Assembly: GCA_024330185.1 (NCBI GenBank)
Contig: JANDLV010000002.1
Location: 62,001 to 126,000 of the forward strand
Direction: 5' to 3'
Source: Candidatus Siliceabacter maunaloa
GTDB taxonomy: Bacteria; Actinomycetota; Thermoleophilia; Solirubrobacterales; Solirubrobacteraceae
DNA length: 64,000 nucleotides
How positions within the stretch are numbered: position 1 is the stretch's first letter; the number at the start of each line of letters is the position of its first letter. Both the position numbers and the translations under genes were made by a program. Shown piece by piece: positions 25,355 through 33,715 of the stretch. The notes below the pieces were generated by a model. The model was not told the origin of the DNA. It saw only the letters and a list, made by a program, of their open reading frames with translations, and did not search any database.

Positions 25355-26424
25355 GGCGCCAGTCCTTCCCGCTCGTCGCGCCCGAACATCAGGTTGAGAT
25401 TCTGCACGGCGTTGGATGAGGCGCCCTTCCACAGGTTGTCCAGCGCGCAGAACACGAGCGCCTTGCCCGTGCGCGCGTCGGCGTGGACGAACAGTCGCGC
25501 GACGTTGGTGTCGCGTACGTCGCGGGGGCCCGGCGGCGCTCCGACCAGCTCGACGAACGGCTCGGCGGCGTAGGCCGCCTCGTAGAGCCCGCGCAGGTCG
25601 CCGAGGCCGCCCGAGGGCGTGACGTAGCAGGAGACCAGCTCGCCCTGGTCGACGGGCATCAGGTGGGGCACGACGGTCGCGGTCACCGTCGCCCCCAGCA
25701 GGGCGAGCTCCTGGTCGACCTCGGGCGCGTGGCGATGGCCCTCGACCTTGTAGGGCGTGACGTTCTCGTCCACGGCGACGAAGTGCGTCGTTGGCGTGGC
25801 CGCGCGGCCGGCGCCGCTGACGCCGGTCTTGACGTCGACGACCACGTCGGCGATCAGGCCCTCGCGGGCCAGGGGCGCCAGCGCGATCAAGGCGGCGGTG
25901 GGGAAGCAGCCGGGGTTGGCGACGAGGTCGGCGCCGGCGATGGCCTCGCGGTGCAGCTCGGGCAGGCCGTACACGCCCTCGTCGAAGAGGGTGGGCGCGC
26001 CGTGCTCCCCGTACCAGGCCTCGTAGACCGCGCTGTCACGCAGGCGGAAGTCGGCGCTGAGGTCGACCACGCGAACCCCCCGCTCGCGCAGGGCCGCGAC
26101 GATGGGCGCGGCGGCGCCGTGGGGGTAGGCGACGATCGCCGCGTCGACGTCGCCGTGGCGGTCGAGGTCGAGCTCCTCCAACGTGGCGCCCACGCGGTGG
26201 CGGGGGTATAGGTCGTCCAGGCGCACGCCGGCGTCGCTGCGCGAGGTCACCCCGGCCAGCACGAAGTGCGGGTGGCGGTCGATGAGCCGCGCGGCGAGCG
26301 CGCCGGTGTAGCCGGAGGCGCCGGCGACGAGGACGCGAGGGGTGCCGGAGGCGGCGAGCCCTGATGGCGAGCCCAGTGGTCGTAACGCCCCCGGAGGTGG
26401 GCCCACCGGTCGTACCTCACCCAC
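25351..26424 (-). CDS. argC: N-acetyl-gamma-glutamyl-phosphate reductase
   Basis: A 357-residue NADPH-dependent reductase. The dinucleotide fold RVLVAGASGYTGA begins near residue 30. The active-site cysteine is in NPGCFPTAA, followed by KTGVSGAGR and HRHAPEVDQEL. The first 28 residues (Gly/Pro/Leu-rich, before GTPRVLV) are not part of the family fold and come from a palindrome-rich stretch at 26350-26420. The GTG at 26424 overlaps the end of pheT by 8 bp, joining phenylalanyl-tRNA synthetase and arginine genes in one transcript. Confidence 0.95.
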   Translation of the reverse strand: MGEVRPVGPPPGALRPLGSPSGLAASGTPRVLVAGASGYTGALAARLIDRHPHFVLAGVTSRSDAGVRLDDLYPRHRVGATLEELDLDRHGDVDAAIVAYPHGAAAPIVAALRERGVRVVDLSADFRLRDSAVYEAWYGEHGAPTLFDEGVYGLPELHREAIAGADLVANPGCFPTAALIALAPLAREGLIADVVVDVKTGVSGAGRAATPTTHFVAVDENVTPYKVEGHRHAPEVDQELALLGATVTATVVPHLMPVDQGELVSCYVTPSGGLGDLRGLYEAAYAAEPFVELVGAPPGPRDVRDTNVARLFVHADARTGKALVFCALDNLWKGASSNAVQNLNLMFGRDEREGLAP

Positions 26425-28894
26425 GCTGCACCGCCTCCAGCTCGTCGCCCAGGGCCGCGACGATCTTCCCGCGCGCCCGGTCGGCGTCCTCGTCGGTCAG
26501 CGTGCGGTCGGGGGCGCGGAACTCGAGGTGCAGGGCCAGCGAGCGGCGGCCCTCCCCCACCTGCTCGCCCTCGTAGACGTCGAAGACCTCCGTGTGGGTC
26601 AGCAGGGTGCCGCCGGCACCCCGGGTCACCGCCAGCACCCGCTCGGCGGGCACGTCGGCAGGCAGGACGACGGCGAGGTCCTGGCGCACGGCCGGGTGGC
26701 TCGTGACGTCCTCGTAGCGCTCGGCGGCGGGCGCGGCGGCGATCACGCGGCCCAGGTCGACGGCGAACGAGGCAACGGGGTCGTCGAGCTCCCACGAGCG
26801 CGTGACCAGCGGGTGGACCTCGCCCAGCCAGCCGACGCGCTCCCCGGCGACCAGCACCGCCGCGCTGCGGCCCGGGTGGAGGTAGGGCTCCTGGGCCGGC
26901 GTGACCTGCCACTCCACGCGCAGGGCGTGCAGGACGGCGGCCAGCAGGCCCTTGGCGGCGAAGAAGCCCGCGCGGGGCGGCTGCGGCGTGCCCCAGGTGG
27001 CCCGGGCGAGCGCGCCCTGGAGCAGGACGGCCAGCGCGTGGTGCTCGTGAGGAAGTCCTCCCACCGACCCGGTGGGAGGGTCTCCCGCCGCGCGGTAGAC
27101 GGCGCCCGATTCGAACAGGGCCAGGTCGCGCTGCCCGTGGGCGGCGTTGTGGCGCGCGGCGTCCAGCAGCGAGCCCAGGATCGTCGGGCGAAGGACGGCC
27201 TGCGCCTCGCTCATGGGGTTGAGCAGCTCCACGACCTCGCGCAGCGGGCTGTCGGCGGGCAGGCGCAGGCGGTCCAGCAGCTCGCGCGACGTGAAGCTCC
27301 AGCCAACGACCTCGTGCAGTCCTCGCCCGACGAGGACGTCCTCGGCCCGGCGGCGCAGGCGCTGGGGACGATCGAGCATGCCCGCGGCGCCACGACGGGC
27401 GGGCAGGGTGGCGGGCAGGCGCTCCAGCCCGTCGATGCGTGCGACCTCCTCCACGAGGTCGGCCTCGCGGGTGACGTCGTGGCGGCGGAAGGATGGGACG
27501 GTGACCAGGAGGGCATCGGCGGCCGCCTCCACCCCGAAGCCCAGCGCCCGCAGGATCACCTCCTGGCGCTCGGTCGCGACGGCCTGGCCGAGCAGGCGCT
27601 CGACCGTCCGGGCGCGTAGCTCGATCACTGCGGATTGCGTGCCCGCCCGCCCCGCCCCGCCGACGTCGATCAGGGCCGGGCGCGGCGTCGCGCCGCACAG
27701 GTCGACCATGAGCCGGTGGGCGACGGCCTGGGCCTCGACGGCCTGCTCGGGCGCCAGCCCCTTCTCGAAGCGCGAGCTGGCCTCGCTGCGCAGGTCCAGG
27801 AGCTGGGCGGTCCGGTGGATGTTGGGCCCGTCCCAGGTGGCCACCTCCATCAACACCCTCGTCGTGCCCTCGCGCACCTCGGAGCGCTCACCGCCCATCA
27901 CGCCCGCGATCGAGGTGGGGCCGTCGGCGTCCTCGATGAGCACCATCTCGCCGTCCAGGCGGCGCACCTGTCCGTCCAGCGTGGTGACCTCCTCGCCCTC
28001 GGTGGCGCGGCGCACGGTCAGCGCCCCTCCGGCCACGCGGTCGAGGTCGAAGGCGTGCAACGGCTGGCCGGTGAGCAGCATCGCGTAGTTGGTGATGTCC
28101 ACCACGTTGCTGATCGGGCGCTGGCCGGCGGCCATCAGGCGCGCCTTGAGCCACGGCGGCGACGGGGCGATGGTCACGTCGTCGTAGGCCACCGCCGTGA
28201 AGCGCGGGCACAGGTCGGGGTCGCGCACCTCGATGCGCACGCCGTCGACCTCGCAGCCCCACCCCGGCGACAGCCCCTCGGTCCACGGCGGCGGGGTCAG
28301 CGGCGCGCCGGTGGCGGCGTGGACCTCGCGGGCGACGCCGTACACCCCCAGGCAGTCGGGCCGGTTGGGCGTGATCTCCAGCTCCAGCACGTCGGTGGCG
28401 ATCCCCGGCAGGACGTCTTGGAGCGGAGTGCCGGGAACGATGGCGTCGGCCTCGTCCTCCTCGGGGACCAGCAGGTCGTCGAGAACCATGATCCCGCCGT
28501 GGTCGGTGCCGATGCCCAGCTCGTCCTCGGCCAGGATCATCCCCGCCGAGTCGACGCCGCGCAGCTTCGCGGTGCCCAGGCGCGTGCCGTCGGGCATGAT
28601 CGCGCCGGGCTGGGCCACGGCGACGGTCTGGTCGGCCGCCACGTTGGGCGCGCCGCAGACGATCTGGGCCACGTCGCCCTCCCCCACCGACACGCGGCAC
28701 ACGCTCAGGCGATCGGCGTCGGGGTGGCGCTCGGCGGCGAGAACACGGCCGACGACGAAGAACTCCAGAGCGTCGACGCCGTGGCGGTGGATGCGCTCGA
28801 CCTCCGTGCCGGTCATGGCCAGTCGCGTGGCCAGCTCGCGCACCGGCAGCGCGGGCGAGCAGAAGTCGTGTAGCCACTCGAGTGGCACCCTCAT
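26417..28894 (-). CDS. pheT: Phenylalanyl-tRNA synthetase beta subunit
   Basis: 825 residues. The beta subunit of the alpha2-beta2 enzyme charging tRNA-Phe. It starts MRVPLEWLHDF and has the EMAP-like tRNA-binding domain (VGRVLAAERHPDADRL, IVCGAPNV, GVDSAGMILAEDELGI). The B3/B4 editing domain, B5 and a C-terminal ferredoxin-fold anticodon-binding domain (YEDVTSHPAVRQDLAVVLP) follow. The ATG overlaps the pheS stop (ATGA). Confidence 0.97.
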   Translation of the reverse strand: MRVPLEWLHDFCSPALPVRELATRLAMTGTEVERIHRHGVDALEFFVVGRVLAAERHPDADRLSVCRVSVGEGDVAQIVCGAPNVAADQTVAVAQPGAIMPDGTRLGTAKLRGVDSAGMILAEDELGIGTDHGGIMVLDDLLVPEEDEADAIVPGTPLQDVLPGIATDVLELEITPNRPDCLGVYGVAREVHAATGAPLTPPPWTEGLSPGWGCEVDGVRIEVRDPDLCPRFTAVAYDDVTIAPSPPWLKARLMAAGQRPISNVVDITNYAMLLTGQPLHAFDLDRVAGGALTVRRATEGEEVTTLDGQVRRLDGEMVLIEDADGPTSIAGVMGGERSEVREGTTRVLMEVATWDGPNIHRTAQLLDLRSEASSRFEKGLAPEQAVEAQAVAHRLMVDLCGATPRPALIDVGGAGRAGTQSAVIELRARTVERLLGQAVATERQEVILRALGFGVEAAADALLVTVPSFRRHDVTREADLVEEVARIDGLERLPATLPARRGAAGMLDRPQRLRRRAEDVLVGRGLHEVVGWSFTSRELLDRLRLPADSPLREVVELLNPMSEAQAVLRPTILGSLLDAARHNAAHGQRDLALFESGAVYRAAGDPPTGSVGGLPHEHHALAVLLQGALARATWGTPQPPRAGFFAAKGLLAAVLHALRVEWQVTPAQEPYLHPGRSAAVLVAGERVGWLGEVHPLVTRSWELDDPVASFAVDLGRVIAAAPAAERYEDVTSHPAVRQDLAVVLPADVPAERVLAVTRGAGGTLLTHTEVFDVYEGEQVGEGRRSLALHLEFRAPDRTLTDEDADRARGKIVAALGDELEAVQRG

Positions 28895-30000
28895 CCGAAC
28901 TGCTCCAGGAAGCGCAGGTCGTTGTCGTAGAACAGGCGCAGGTCGGGGATCGCGTGCTTGAGCATCGCGATGCGCTCGACGCCCAGGCCGAACGCGAAGC
29001 CGCTGACCTTCTCGGGGTCGTAGCGGTCGTCGTCGACGTGGGCGTAGACGTTGGGATCCACCTCGCCGGCGCCGAGGATCTCCAGCCAGCTCGTGCCCTT
29101 GCACAGCGGGCAGCGCGAGCCGTCGCGCAGGTGGCCCTCGGTGCAGTTGAAGCACGACACGTCGACCTCGACGCTGGGCTCGGTGAAGGGGAAGAAGTGC
29201 GGGCGCAGGCGGACCTCGCGCTCGTCGCCGAAGATCGCGCGGGCGAAGGCCAGCAGCGTGCCCTTGAGGTCGGCCAGCGTGACGTCCTTGTCGACGGCCA
29301 GGCCCTCGATCTGGTGGAACTGCGGCGTGTGCGTCGCGTCGGAGTCGCGGCGGTACACGCGCCCGGGGACCACGACGTAGAGCGGAGGCGGGTGGGCCTC
29401 CATGGCGCGTATCTGCATCGGGGACGTATGGGTACGCAGAACGAGGTCCGAGGGAGTGCTCCGCGGGGCATCCGGCCCCGCGACCGGTGACTGACCGGCG
29501 GCCTCCGGCCGCCGTACATAGAACGTGTCCGTGCGATCCCGGGCCGGATGGTTCGGCGCGTGGTTGAGCGCGTCGAAGTTGTAGTGGACGAGCTCCACCT
29601 CGGGCCCCTCCAGGATGGTGAAGCCCAGGCCCAGGAAGACGTCCTCGATCTCGCGGCGCGTGGCGGTGAGCAGGTGCAGGCGTCCGGCCGGCTGGGCGGG
29701 GTAGCCGGGAAGCGTGACGTCGACGCGGTCGGCGGCCAGGCGGACGTCGAGCTCGGCGGCCTCCAGCTCGCGGGTGCGCCCGGCGATCAGCGCCTCGAGC
29801 GCTTGGCGGGCCTGGTTGGCCGCCTTGCCGACACCACCGCGCTGCTCGGGTGGCAGGTCGGCCACGCCGCGCAGGAGGTTGGGCAGCTCCGCGCGACGAC
29901 CGAGATGGCGCACGCGCACCTCCTCCAGAGCGGCCGTGGTGGCCGCCTGCGCAACCGCGCCCTCGCCCTCGGCGCGAAGCTGCTCGATGCGCTCGATCAC
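28891..30000 (-). CDS. pheS: Phenylalanyl-tRNA synthetase alpha subunit
   Basis: A 369-residue class II catalytic subunit. It has an N-terminal coiled coil (about 1-90), motif 2 region GRVYRRDSDATHTPQFHQ, the cysteine-rich CFNCTEG/CPLCKGT segment and motif 3 GFAFGLGVERIAML. Between DTFYV and LRTHTSP there are about 25 extra residues (163-187) encoded by two perfect hairpins, an insertion most PheS proteins lack. The GTG start overlaps the methyltransferase stop (GTGA). Confidence 0.97.
   Translation of the reverse strand: MIERIEQLRAEGEGAVAQAATTAALEEVRVRHLGRRAELPNLLRGVADLPPEQRGGVGKAANQARQALEALIAGRTRELEAAELDVRLAADRVDVTLPGYPAQPAGRLHLLTATRREIEDVFLGLGFTILEGPEVELVHYNFDALNHAPNHPARDRTDTFYVRRPEAAGQSPVAGPDAPRSTPSDLVLRTHTSPMQIRAMEAHPPPLYVVVPGRVYRRDSDATHTPQFHQIEGLAVDKDVTLADLKGTLLAFARAIFGDEREVRLRPHFFPFTEPSVEVDVSCFNCTEGHLRDGSRCPLCKGTSWLEILGAGEVDPNVYAHVDDDRYDPEKVSGFAFGLGVERIAMLKHAIPDLRLFYDNDLRFLEQFG
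29462..29514. repeat. Two perfect hairpins inserted in pheS
   Basis: CGCGGGGC-ATCCG-GCCCCGCG (29462-29482) and CGGCGGCC-TCC-GGCCGCCG (29496-29514) are adjacent inverted repeats inside the pheS coding region. They encode the extra segment around residues 163-187 without breaking the frame. Confidence 0.6.
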
Positions 30001-30707
30001 GCCGCCAACCTACCGGCGAGCTCGTACAGGCCAACCGTCGTCGCCATCGCCGCGTTGAGCGAGTCGCCGCGGATCGGGATGCGGGCGATCCGGTCGCACA
30101 CGGCGACCACCTCGGGCGGGAGGCCGGCGCGCTCGGCGCCGACGAGGAGGGAGAGGGCAAGCCCCTCGTCGCACAGGACGCCGCCGGGTCGGTCGGCCAC
30201 CTGGGCGGCCACCGCCGCCAGCGGCTCGCCCTCCCCCGCCACGAGCGCCACCTTCTCGCCGGGAAGTCCCTCCACCCCGCCGCGAACGACGGGCACCGTG
30301 AAGATCGCCCCCATCGACGCCCGCACCGCCTTGGGCCCGAAGGGGTCGGCGCAGCCGGGGCCCAGGACGACGCTGCCCGCGCCGAAGGCGTGCGCGCTGC
30401 GCAGCACCGCGCCGACGTTGCCCGGGTCGCCCAGCCCGTGGAGATACACGCACAGGGGCCCGACCGGGGCAGCCGCCCACCTCTCTTCGAAGATTCCGAG
30501 CTCCCGCGAGCCAGAACCCAAGGACGACACCTTGGCCAGCACCTCGGGGTCCACGTCGACGCCGGCGCGCAGGCGCGCGACCGACGCCCACCCAGCCGCG
30601 TCGGCGGCGGCCAGCAGATCCTCCCCCTCGGCCACGAACCGCCCGTCGCGCCGGCGCTGGAGGCGGCGGATGTCCTTGAGGAGGGGGTTTTGGTGGGAGG
30701 TGATCAT
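29997..30707 (-). CDS. SpoU/TrmH-type RNA 2'-O-methyltransferase
   Basis: A 236-residue SPOUT methyltransferase acting on rRNA or tRNA ribose. It has an N-terminal substrate-binding domain (SHQNPLLKDIRRLQ, GRFVAEGEDLLAAA). The knotted catalytic domain carries motif 1 LGDPGNVGAVLRSAHAFGA, motif 2 IPIRGDSLNAAMA and motif 3-like GLYELA. The order rplT - this gene - pheST is common in bacteria. It is the first gene after the rplT terminator, so it probably heads the pheST-arg operon. The exact modified nucleotide is unknown. Confidence 0.9.
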   Translation of the reverse strand: MITSHQNPLLKDIRRLQRRRDGRFVAEGEDLLAAADAAGWASVARLRAGVDVDPEVLAKVSSLGSGSRELGIFEERWAAAPVGPLCVYLHGLGDPGNVGAVLRSAHAFGAGSVVLGPGCADPFGPKAVRASMGAIFTVPVVRGGVEGLPGEKVALVAGEGEPLAAVAAQVADRPGGVLCDEGLALSLLVGAERAGLPPEVVAVCDRIARIPIRGDSLNAAMATTVGLYELAGRLAA

Positions 30708-30753
30708 GACGAGTCAGGCGACGGCGAGAGAGAGCTACGCGATGGCGTGATGC

Positions 30754-30792
30754 AAAAAAAGGGCGCCGGTTCCAAAAGAGGAAGCGGCGCCC
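30754..30792 (-). terminator. Strong Rho-independent terminator after rplT
   Basis: On the minus strand, GGGCGCCG and CGGCGCCC form an 8-bp GC stem, extended by TTCC/GGAA around a TCTTTT loop, followed by seven T residues. It lies 28 bp past the rplT stop and is the clearest intrinsic terminator in the window. Confidence 0.9.
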
Positions 30793-30820
30793 GGTGGAGG
30801 GTCGGTGTCGACTGGGCGTG

Positions 30821-31180
30821 CTAGGCGGCCGACGCCTCCCGGGCGGCATCGGCGAATCGGCTGAAGGTCTCGGGGTCGCGCACGGCGATGTCGGCCAGCA
30901 CCTTGCGGTCCAGCTCGATCCCGGCGGCGATGAGCCCGTGCATGAAGACCGAGTAGCTCATCCCGTTCTGGCGCGCGGCGGCGTTGATGCGGGTGATCCA
31001 CAGGCGGCGGAAGTCGCGCTTGCGGTTGCGCCGGTCGCGGTAGGCGTAGGAGTCGGCCTTCATGACCGCTTCCTTGGCGCGCTTGTAGTTGGAGTGCGCC
31101 TCGCCGCGATAGCCCTTGGCCCGCTCGAGGGTCGCCCGGCGCTTCTTGCGCGCGTGGACGGAGCGCTTCACGCGGGTCAT
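30821..31180 (-). CDS. rplT: Ribosomal protein L20
   Basis: 119 residues; binds 23S rRNA early in assembly of the large subunit. The sequence [15 protein letters not shown] and the conserved [20 protein letters not shown] and [11 protein letters not shown] segments are typical. In other bacteria L20 also represses its own operon through mRNA structure. The ATG overlaps the rpmI stop by 4 bp (ATGA). Confidence 0.98.
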   Translation of the reverse strand: MTRVKRSVHARKKRRATLERAKGYRGEAHSNYKRAKEAVMKADSYAYRDRRNRKRDFRRLWITRINAAARQNGMSYSVFMHGLIAAGIELDRKVLADIAVRDPETFSRFADAAREASAA

Positions 31181-31377
31181 CGCTTCACCTGCAGCAGGTC
31201 CTTGACGCGCCGCTCGTCGACCTTCTTCAGGTAGGTCGGCCGCCCCAGATGACGCTTGCGCTTGGGCGACTTCTTCTCGAGGATGTGGCTCGTGAAGGAG
31301 TGACGGCCGCGAACCTTGCCGTTCGCGGTCGTCTTGAAGCGCTTCTTGGCCCCCGAGTGGGTCTTCATCTTGGGCAT
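31177..31377 (-). CDS. rpmI: Ribosomal protein L35
   Basis: 66 residues starting [20 protein letters not shown], a clear L35. Normally rpmI follows infC directly. Here about 1.6 kb with a methyltransferase gene and an RDD-family pseudogene separates them. It is coupled to rplT by a 4-bp overlap. Confidence 0.98.
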   Translation of the reverse strand: MPKMKTHSGAKKRFKTTANGKVRGRHSFTSHILEKKSPKRKRHLGRPTYLKKVDERRVKDLLQVKR

Positions 31378-31435
31378 GGCGGGCGTGGAGTATGGCAGGA
31401 AGCCTGGCCGAGCTGTCGGTCGCGGCGGCGTTTGC

Positions 31436-31900
31436 TCAGGGGGCGTCGTGTCTTGTGTGCTGCTGTTGGTGGGCGTCGAGGACGACGGTGCGGGCGAGGA
31501 GGTCGTGGATGGCGCGGCGGGTGCGCCCTTCGAAGAAGGGCAACAGGTGGTCCGCAACGAAATAGAGTGGGATGAAGGCCAGCAGGCTTCGTCCAAGCAC
31601 TTCGCGGACCAGTCCCCCGGCCCAGGCCGATTGGCCCTGCGGTCTGTTTGTCGACTACGCGTACGCGGGTGGCCTGCTTGCCCACGGTCTGTCCCGCGTG
31701 GGACCCGCTGCGTCGCAGCAGGATGGGCGCGTAGAGCAAGGTGGAAGGTCAGCAGGGCGCCGGCGACGGGGAAGGCGATCGCGTTGGGGACGTCGTCGGG
31801 ATGGAAGATGACCGCGACGGCGTGGTGGTCGGCGGCTGCGCGACAGGCGGGCCAGGAGGCGGTCCAGGAGCATCTCATCCAGGTAGGCGCGACGGGCCCC
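31436..31900 (-). pseudogene. RDD-family membrane protein, broken by three frameshifts
   Basis: Translating three frames in turn recovers one RDD protein. [15 protein letters not shown] gives the arginine/aspartate start. [21 protein letters not shown] is in a second frame. [22 protein letters not shown] is in a third, and [20 protein letters not shown] then [12 protein letters not shown] returns to the first. The shifts fall near 31840, 31740 and 31600, the last beside a GGGGG run. All three have the same sign, so the overall frame is restored. The protein ends at the TGA at 31436. It is either a decaying gene or clustered sequencing error. Confidence 0.7.
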
Positions 31901-31916
31901 GGGGCGGCGCCTAGTC

Positions 31917-32822
31917 CTAGTCGCTTCCGCGCCGCGCCGCCACGAGCAGCGCGTGCCCCATCAGGACGACTCGTCCACCGCGCTCGGTCGCCTCCGCGGC
32001 GACCGCGCGCTCGGCGGCGTCTCGCAGCGTGGCCGCGCGGTCGGCCGGCAGGCGCGCCAGCGCACCGGCCAGCGGGCCCAGGACGACGGTCAGGCGGTCC
32101 ACCGCCTCCTCCCGGGAGTCGAAGGCCATGCGCACCGGCACCGGCTCGCGGGTGCCCAGCTTGGCCCAGCCCTTGAGCCCGTCGCGCACCGCGTCCGCCG
32201 TGGCCCAGGCCACCGGACCGTCCCTCCCCCCGCCCACGGGCGCCTCGGCGATGGCGGCCAGGCGCAGCAGCCGCCCCACCGCGCCCTCGCGCCCCCACAG
32301 CACCACCGCGATCCGCCCACCCGGCCGGGTCACCCGCGCGAGCTCGTGCAGTGCCCGCTTCGGGCGGACGCAGAAGGCCGGCGCGAAGGTGGACAGAGCG
32401 GCATCGAACTCGCCGTCTGCGAAGGGCAGCGACTCCAGGTCGCCGTCACGCCAGTCGATCTTCAGGCCCTCGGCGTCAGCGCGCTCGCGTGCGCGCTCCA
32501 CGAGCGGTTCGATCGGGTCGCAGCCGACGACCTCGGCGCCCATCCGCGCGGCGGCCAGCGCGAGGTTGCCGTCACCGCACCCGGCGTCGAGGACGCGGTG
32601 GCCAACGTCGATGAAGACGCTCTCGACCAGCGTGTCGGCGGCGTGGCGCCACAGCATGCCGTCGGACTCCCCCCAGTCCATCAGGAGCCGCGTGGCCGGG
32701 TCCAGCGGCTCGCCGGCCTCTCCGCGGTCCTGCTCGGTGGCCGGCTCGTCGGGCAGGAGCCGCTGGCGCAGCCCCGTGAAGAGTGCGCGGCGGGAGACCC
32801 CGCCTTCGGAGGCGTCAGACAA
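31917..32822 (-). CDS. SAM-dependent methyltransferase between infC and rpmI
   Basis: About 301 residues; a class I (Rossmann-fold) methyltransferase. [20 protein letters not shown] is motif [20 protein letters not shown] gives motifs II-III and [13 protein letters not shown] is the later strand. The substrate is unknown; small molecules or quinones are typical for this subgroup. The start is uncertain: TTG at 32822 ([15 protein letters not shown]) is preferred because the paralogue at 36618-37577 aligns there (SDRAVSRRGLL), but a TTG at 32885 is also open. The likely start lies inside the 3' arm of the 162-nt RNA element. Confidence 0.8.
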   Translation of the reverse strand: MSDASEGGVSRRALFTGLRQRLLPDEPATEQDRGEAGEPLDPATRLLMDWGESDGMLWRHAADTLVESVFIDVGHRVLDAGCGDGNLALAAARMGAEVVGCDPIEPLVERARERADAEGLKIDWRDGDLESLPFADGEFDAALSTFAPAFCVRPKRALHELARVTRPGGRIAVVLWGREGAVGRLLRLAAIAEAPVGGGRDGPVAWATADAVRDGLKGWAKLGTREPVPVRMAFDSREEAVDRLTVVLGPLAGALARLPADRAATLRDAAERAVAAEATERGGRVVLMGHALLVAARRGSD

Positions 32823-32968
32823 CAAGTACGCATTCCGGCGGGCCCCGCCCGCCGCTACCGGCACCCGGCGCCCGCAGCCGAACAACCAGTGCGACAGCGG
32901 CCACCGGGCACCGGTAGCGACGACCCGGACTCCCCCGGGTTATGCGCACTTGTTGCCCGACGCCTCCG
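32807..32968 (-). promoter_or_regulatory. 162-nt structured RNA / inverted-repeat element after infC
   Basis: The outer arms 32942-32968 and 32807-32833 are inverted copies matching at 24 of 27 positions. The inner arms 32904-32919 and 32853-32868 match at 14 of 16. In minus-strand RNA all five differences become G-U pairs, giving unbroken 27-bp and 16-bp stems; in plus-strand RNA they would be A-C mismatches. Small hairpins GCGGGC-CCC-GCCCGC and CCCGG/CCGGG lie between the stems. The element starts 4 nt after the infC stop, and its 3' arm contains the likely TTG start of the methyltransferase. No family is recognised; a miniature mobile element with long terminal repeats is the alternative. 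Confidence 0.7.
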
Positions 32969-32972
32969 TCGC

Positions 32973-33620
32973 TCATCCCGCGTTGGCGGCAGCGTCGCCG
33001 CTGCCGGCGCTCGCGGCGGCGGCGGCCTCGTCGCGCTCCTGCACCGCTTCCTCGTCCACGGTGCCCGCGATCACGGACTTGGACGGGCCGAGCATCATGG
33101 TCATGTTGCGCCCGTCCTGGGTGGGGCGCTGGTCCACGGTGGCCAGCTCGCTGAGCTCCTCGGCCAGGCGGTTGAGGATCGCCTCGCCACGCTCGGGATG
33201 GGTCACCTCCCGCCCGCGGAACATGATGGTCACCTTGACCTTGTCCTTGTGGCGCAGGAAGCGCTCGACGTGGCCCTTCTTGGTCGCGTAGTCGTGCTCG
33301 GCGATCTTGGGGCGGAACTTGATCTCGCGCACCACGATCGACTGCTGGTGCTTGCGCGCCTGCTTCTGCTTCTGGGCCTGCTCGTACTTGTACTTCGAGT
33401 AGTCGAGCACCCGGCAGACGGGCGGGCGGGCCTGCGCGGCGACCTCCACGAGGTCGAGCTCGCGCTCGCGGGCGTAGTTCTGGGCGTCCTCGGTCTTCAT
33501 GACGCCGACCTGCTCGCCGTTCTCGTCGACCAGCCGCACCTCGGGAGCGCGGATGCGCTCGTTGACACGGGTCTGATCCCGCTCGGGCGGGCGCCGGTCG
33601 AACCTGCGGGGAACCGGCAC
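32973..33620 (-). CDS. infC: Translation initiation factor IF-3
   Basis: 215 residues. IF-3 binds the 30S subunit, prevents premature 50S joining and checks the start codon. RVNERIRAPEVRLVDENG starts the N-domain and DYSKYKYEQAQKQKQARK the linker. REIKFRPKIAEHDYATK and VTIMFRGREVTHPERG are in the C-domain, followed by an Ala-rich tail of about 35 residues not found in E. coli. The GTG at 33620 is the annotated choice; upstream in-frame AUA or CUA codons are possible because infC often uses rare starts. A 95-bp gap separates it from thrS. Confidence 0.97.
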   Translation of the reverse strand: MPVPRRFDRRPPERDQTRVNERIRAPEVRLVDENGEQVGVMKTEDAQNYARERELDLVEVAAQARPPVCRVLDYSKYKYEQAQKQKQARKHQQSIVVREIKFRPKIAEHDYATKKGHVERFLRHKDKVKVTIMFRGREVTHPERGEAILNRLAEELSELATVDQRPTQDGRNMTMMLGPSKSVIAGTVDEEAVQERDEAAAAASAGSGDAAANAG

Positions 33621-33695
33621 TAGATGTATGACCTGCGCTTCAAGCGGTGCGGCGCGAGCGCGGAATGTCGTGCTTCGTCTCGATCAACGCGAATC

Positions 33696-33701
33696 AGTGT
33701 A
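33696..33701 (-). promoter_or_regulatory. -10-like TACACT in the thrS-infC gap
   Basis: A TANNNT hexamer 75 nt before the infC GTG; if used it gives infC its own leader of about 70 nt. Weak evidence alone. Confidence 0.3.
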
Positions 33702-33715
33702 GCCCACCGCGCCGG

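Noticed and set aside
26345-26420. Further copy of the 45-bp palindromic repeat at the argC 5' end
   Set aside because: It shares CACCTCCGGG and CGTTAC-like pieces and a GGTGGGCCCACC palindrome, but the layout does not align well enough to call it a member.
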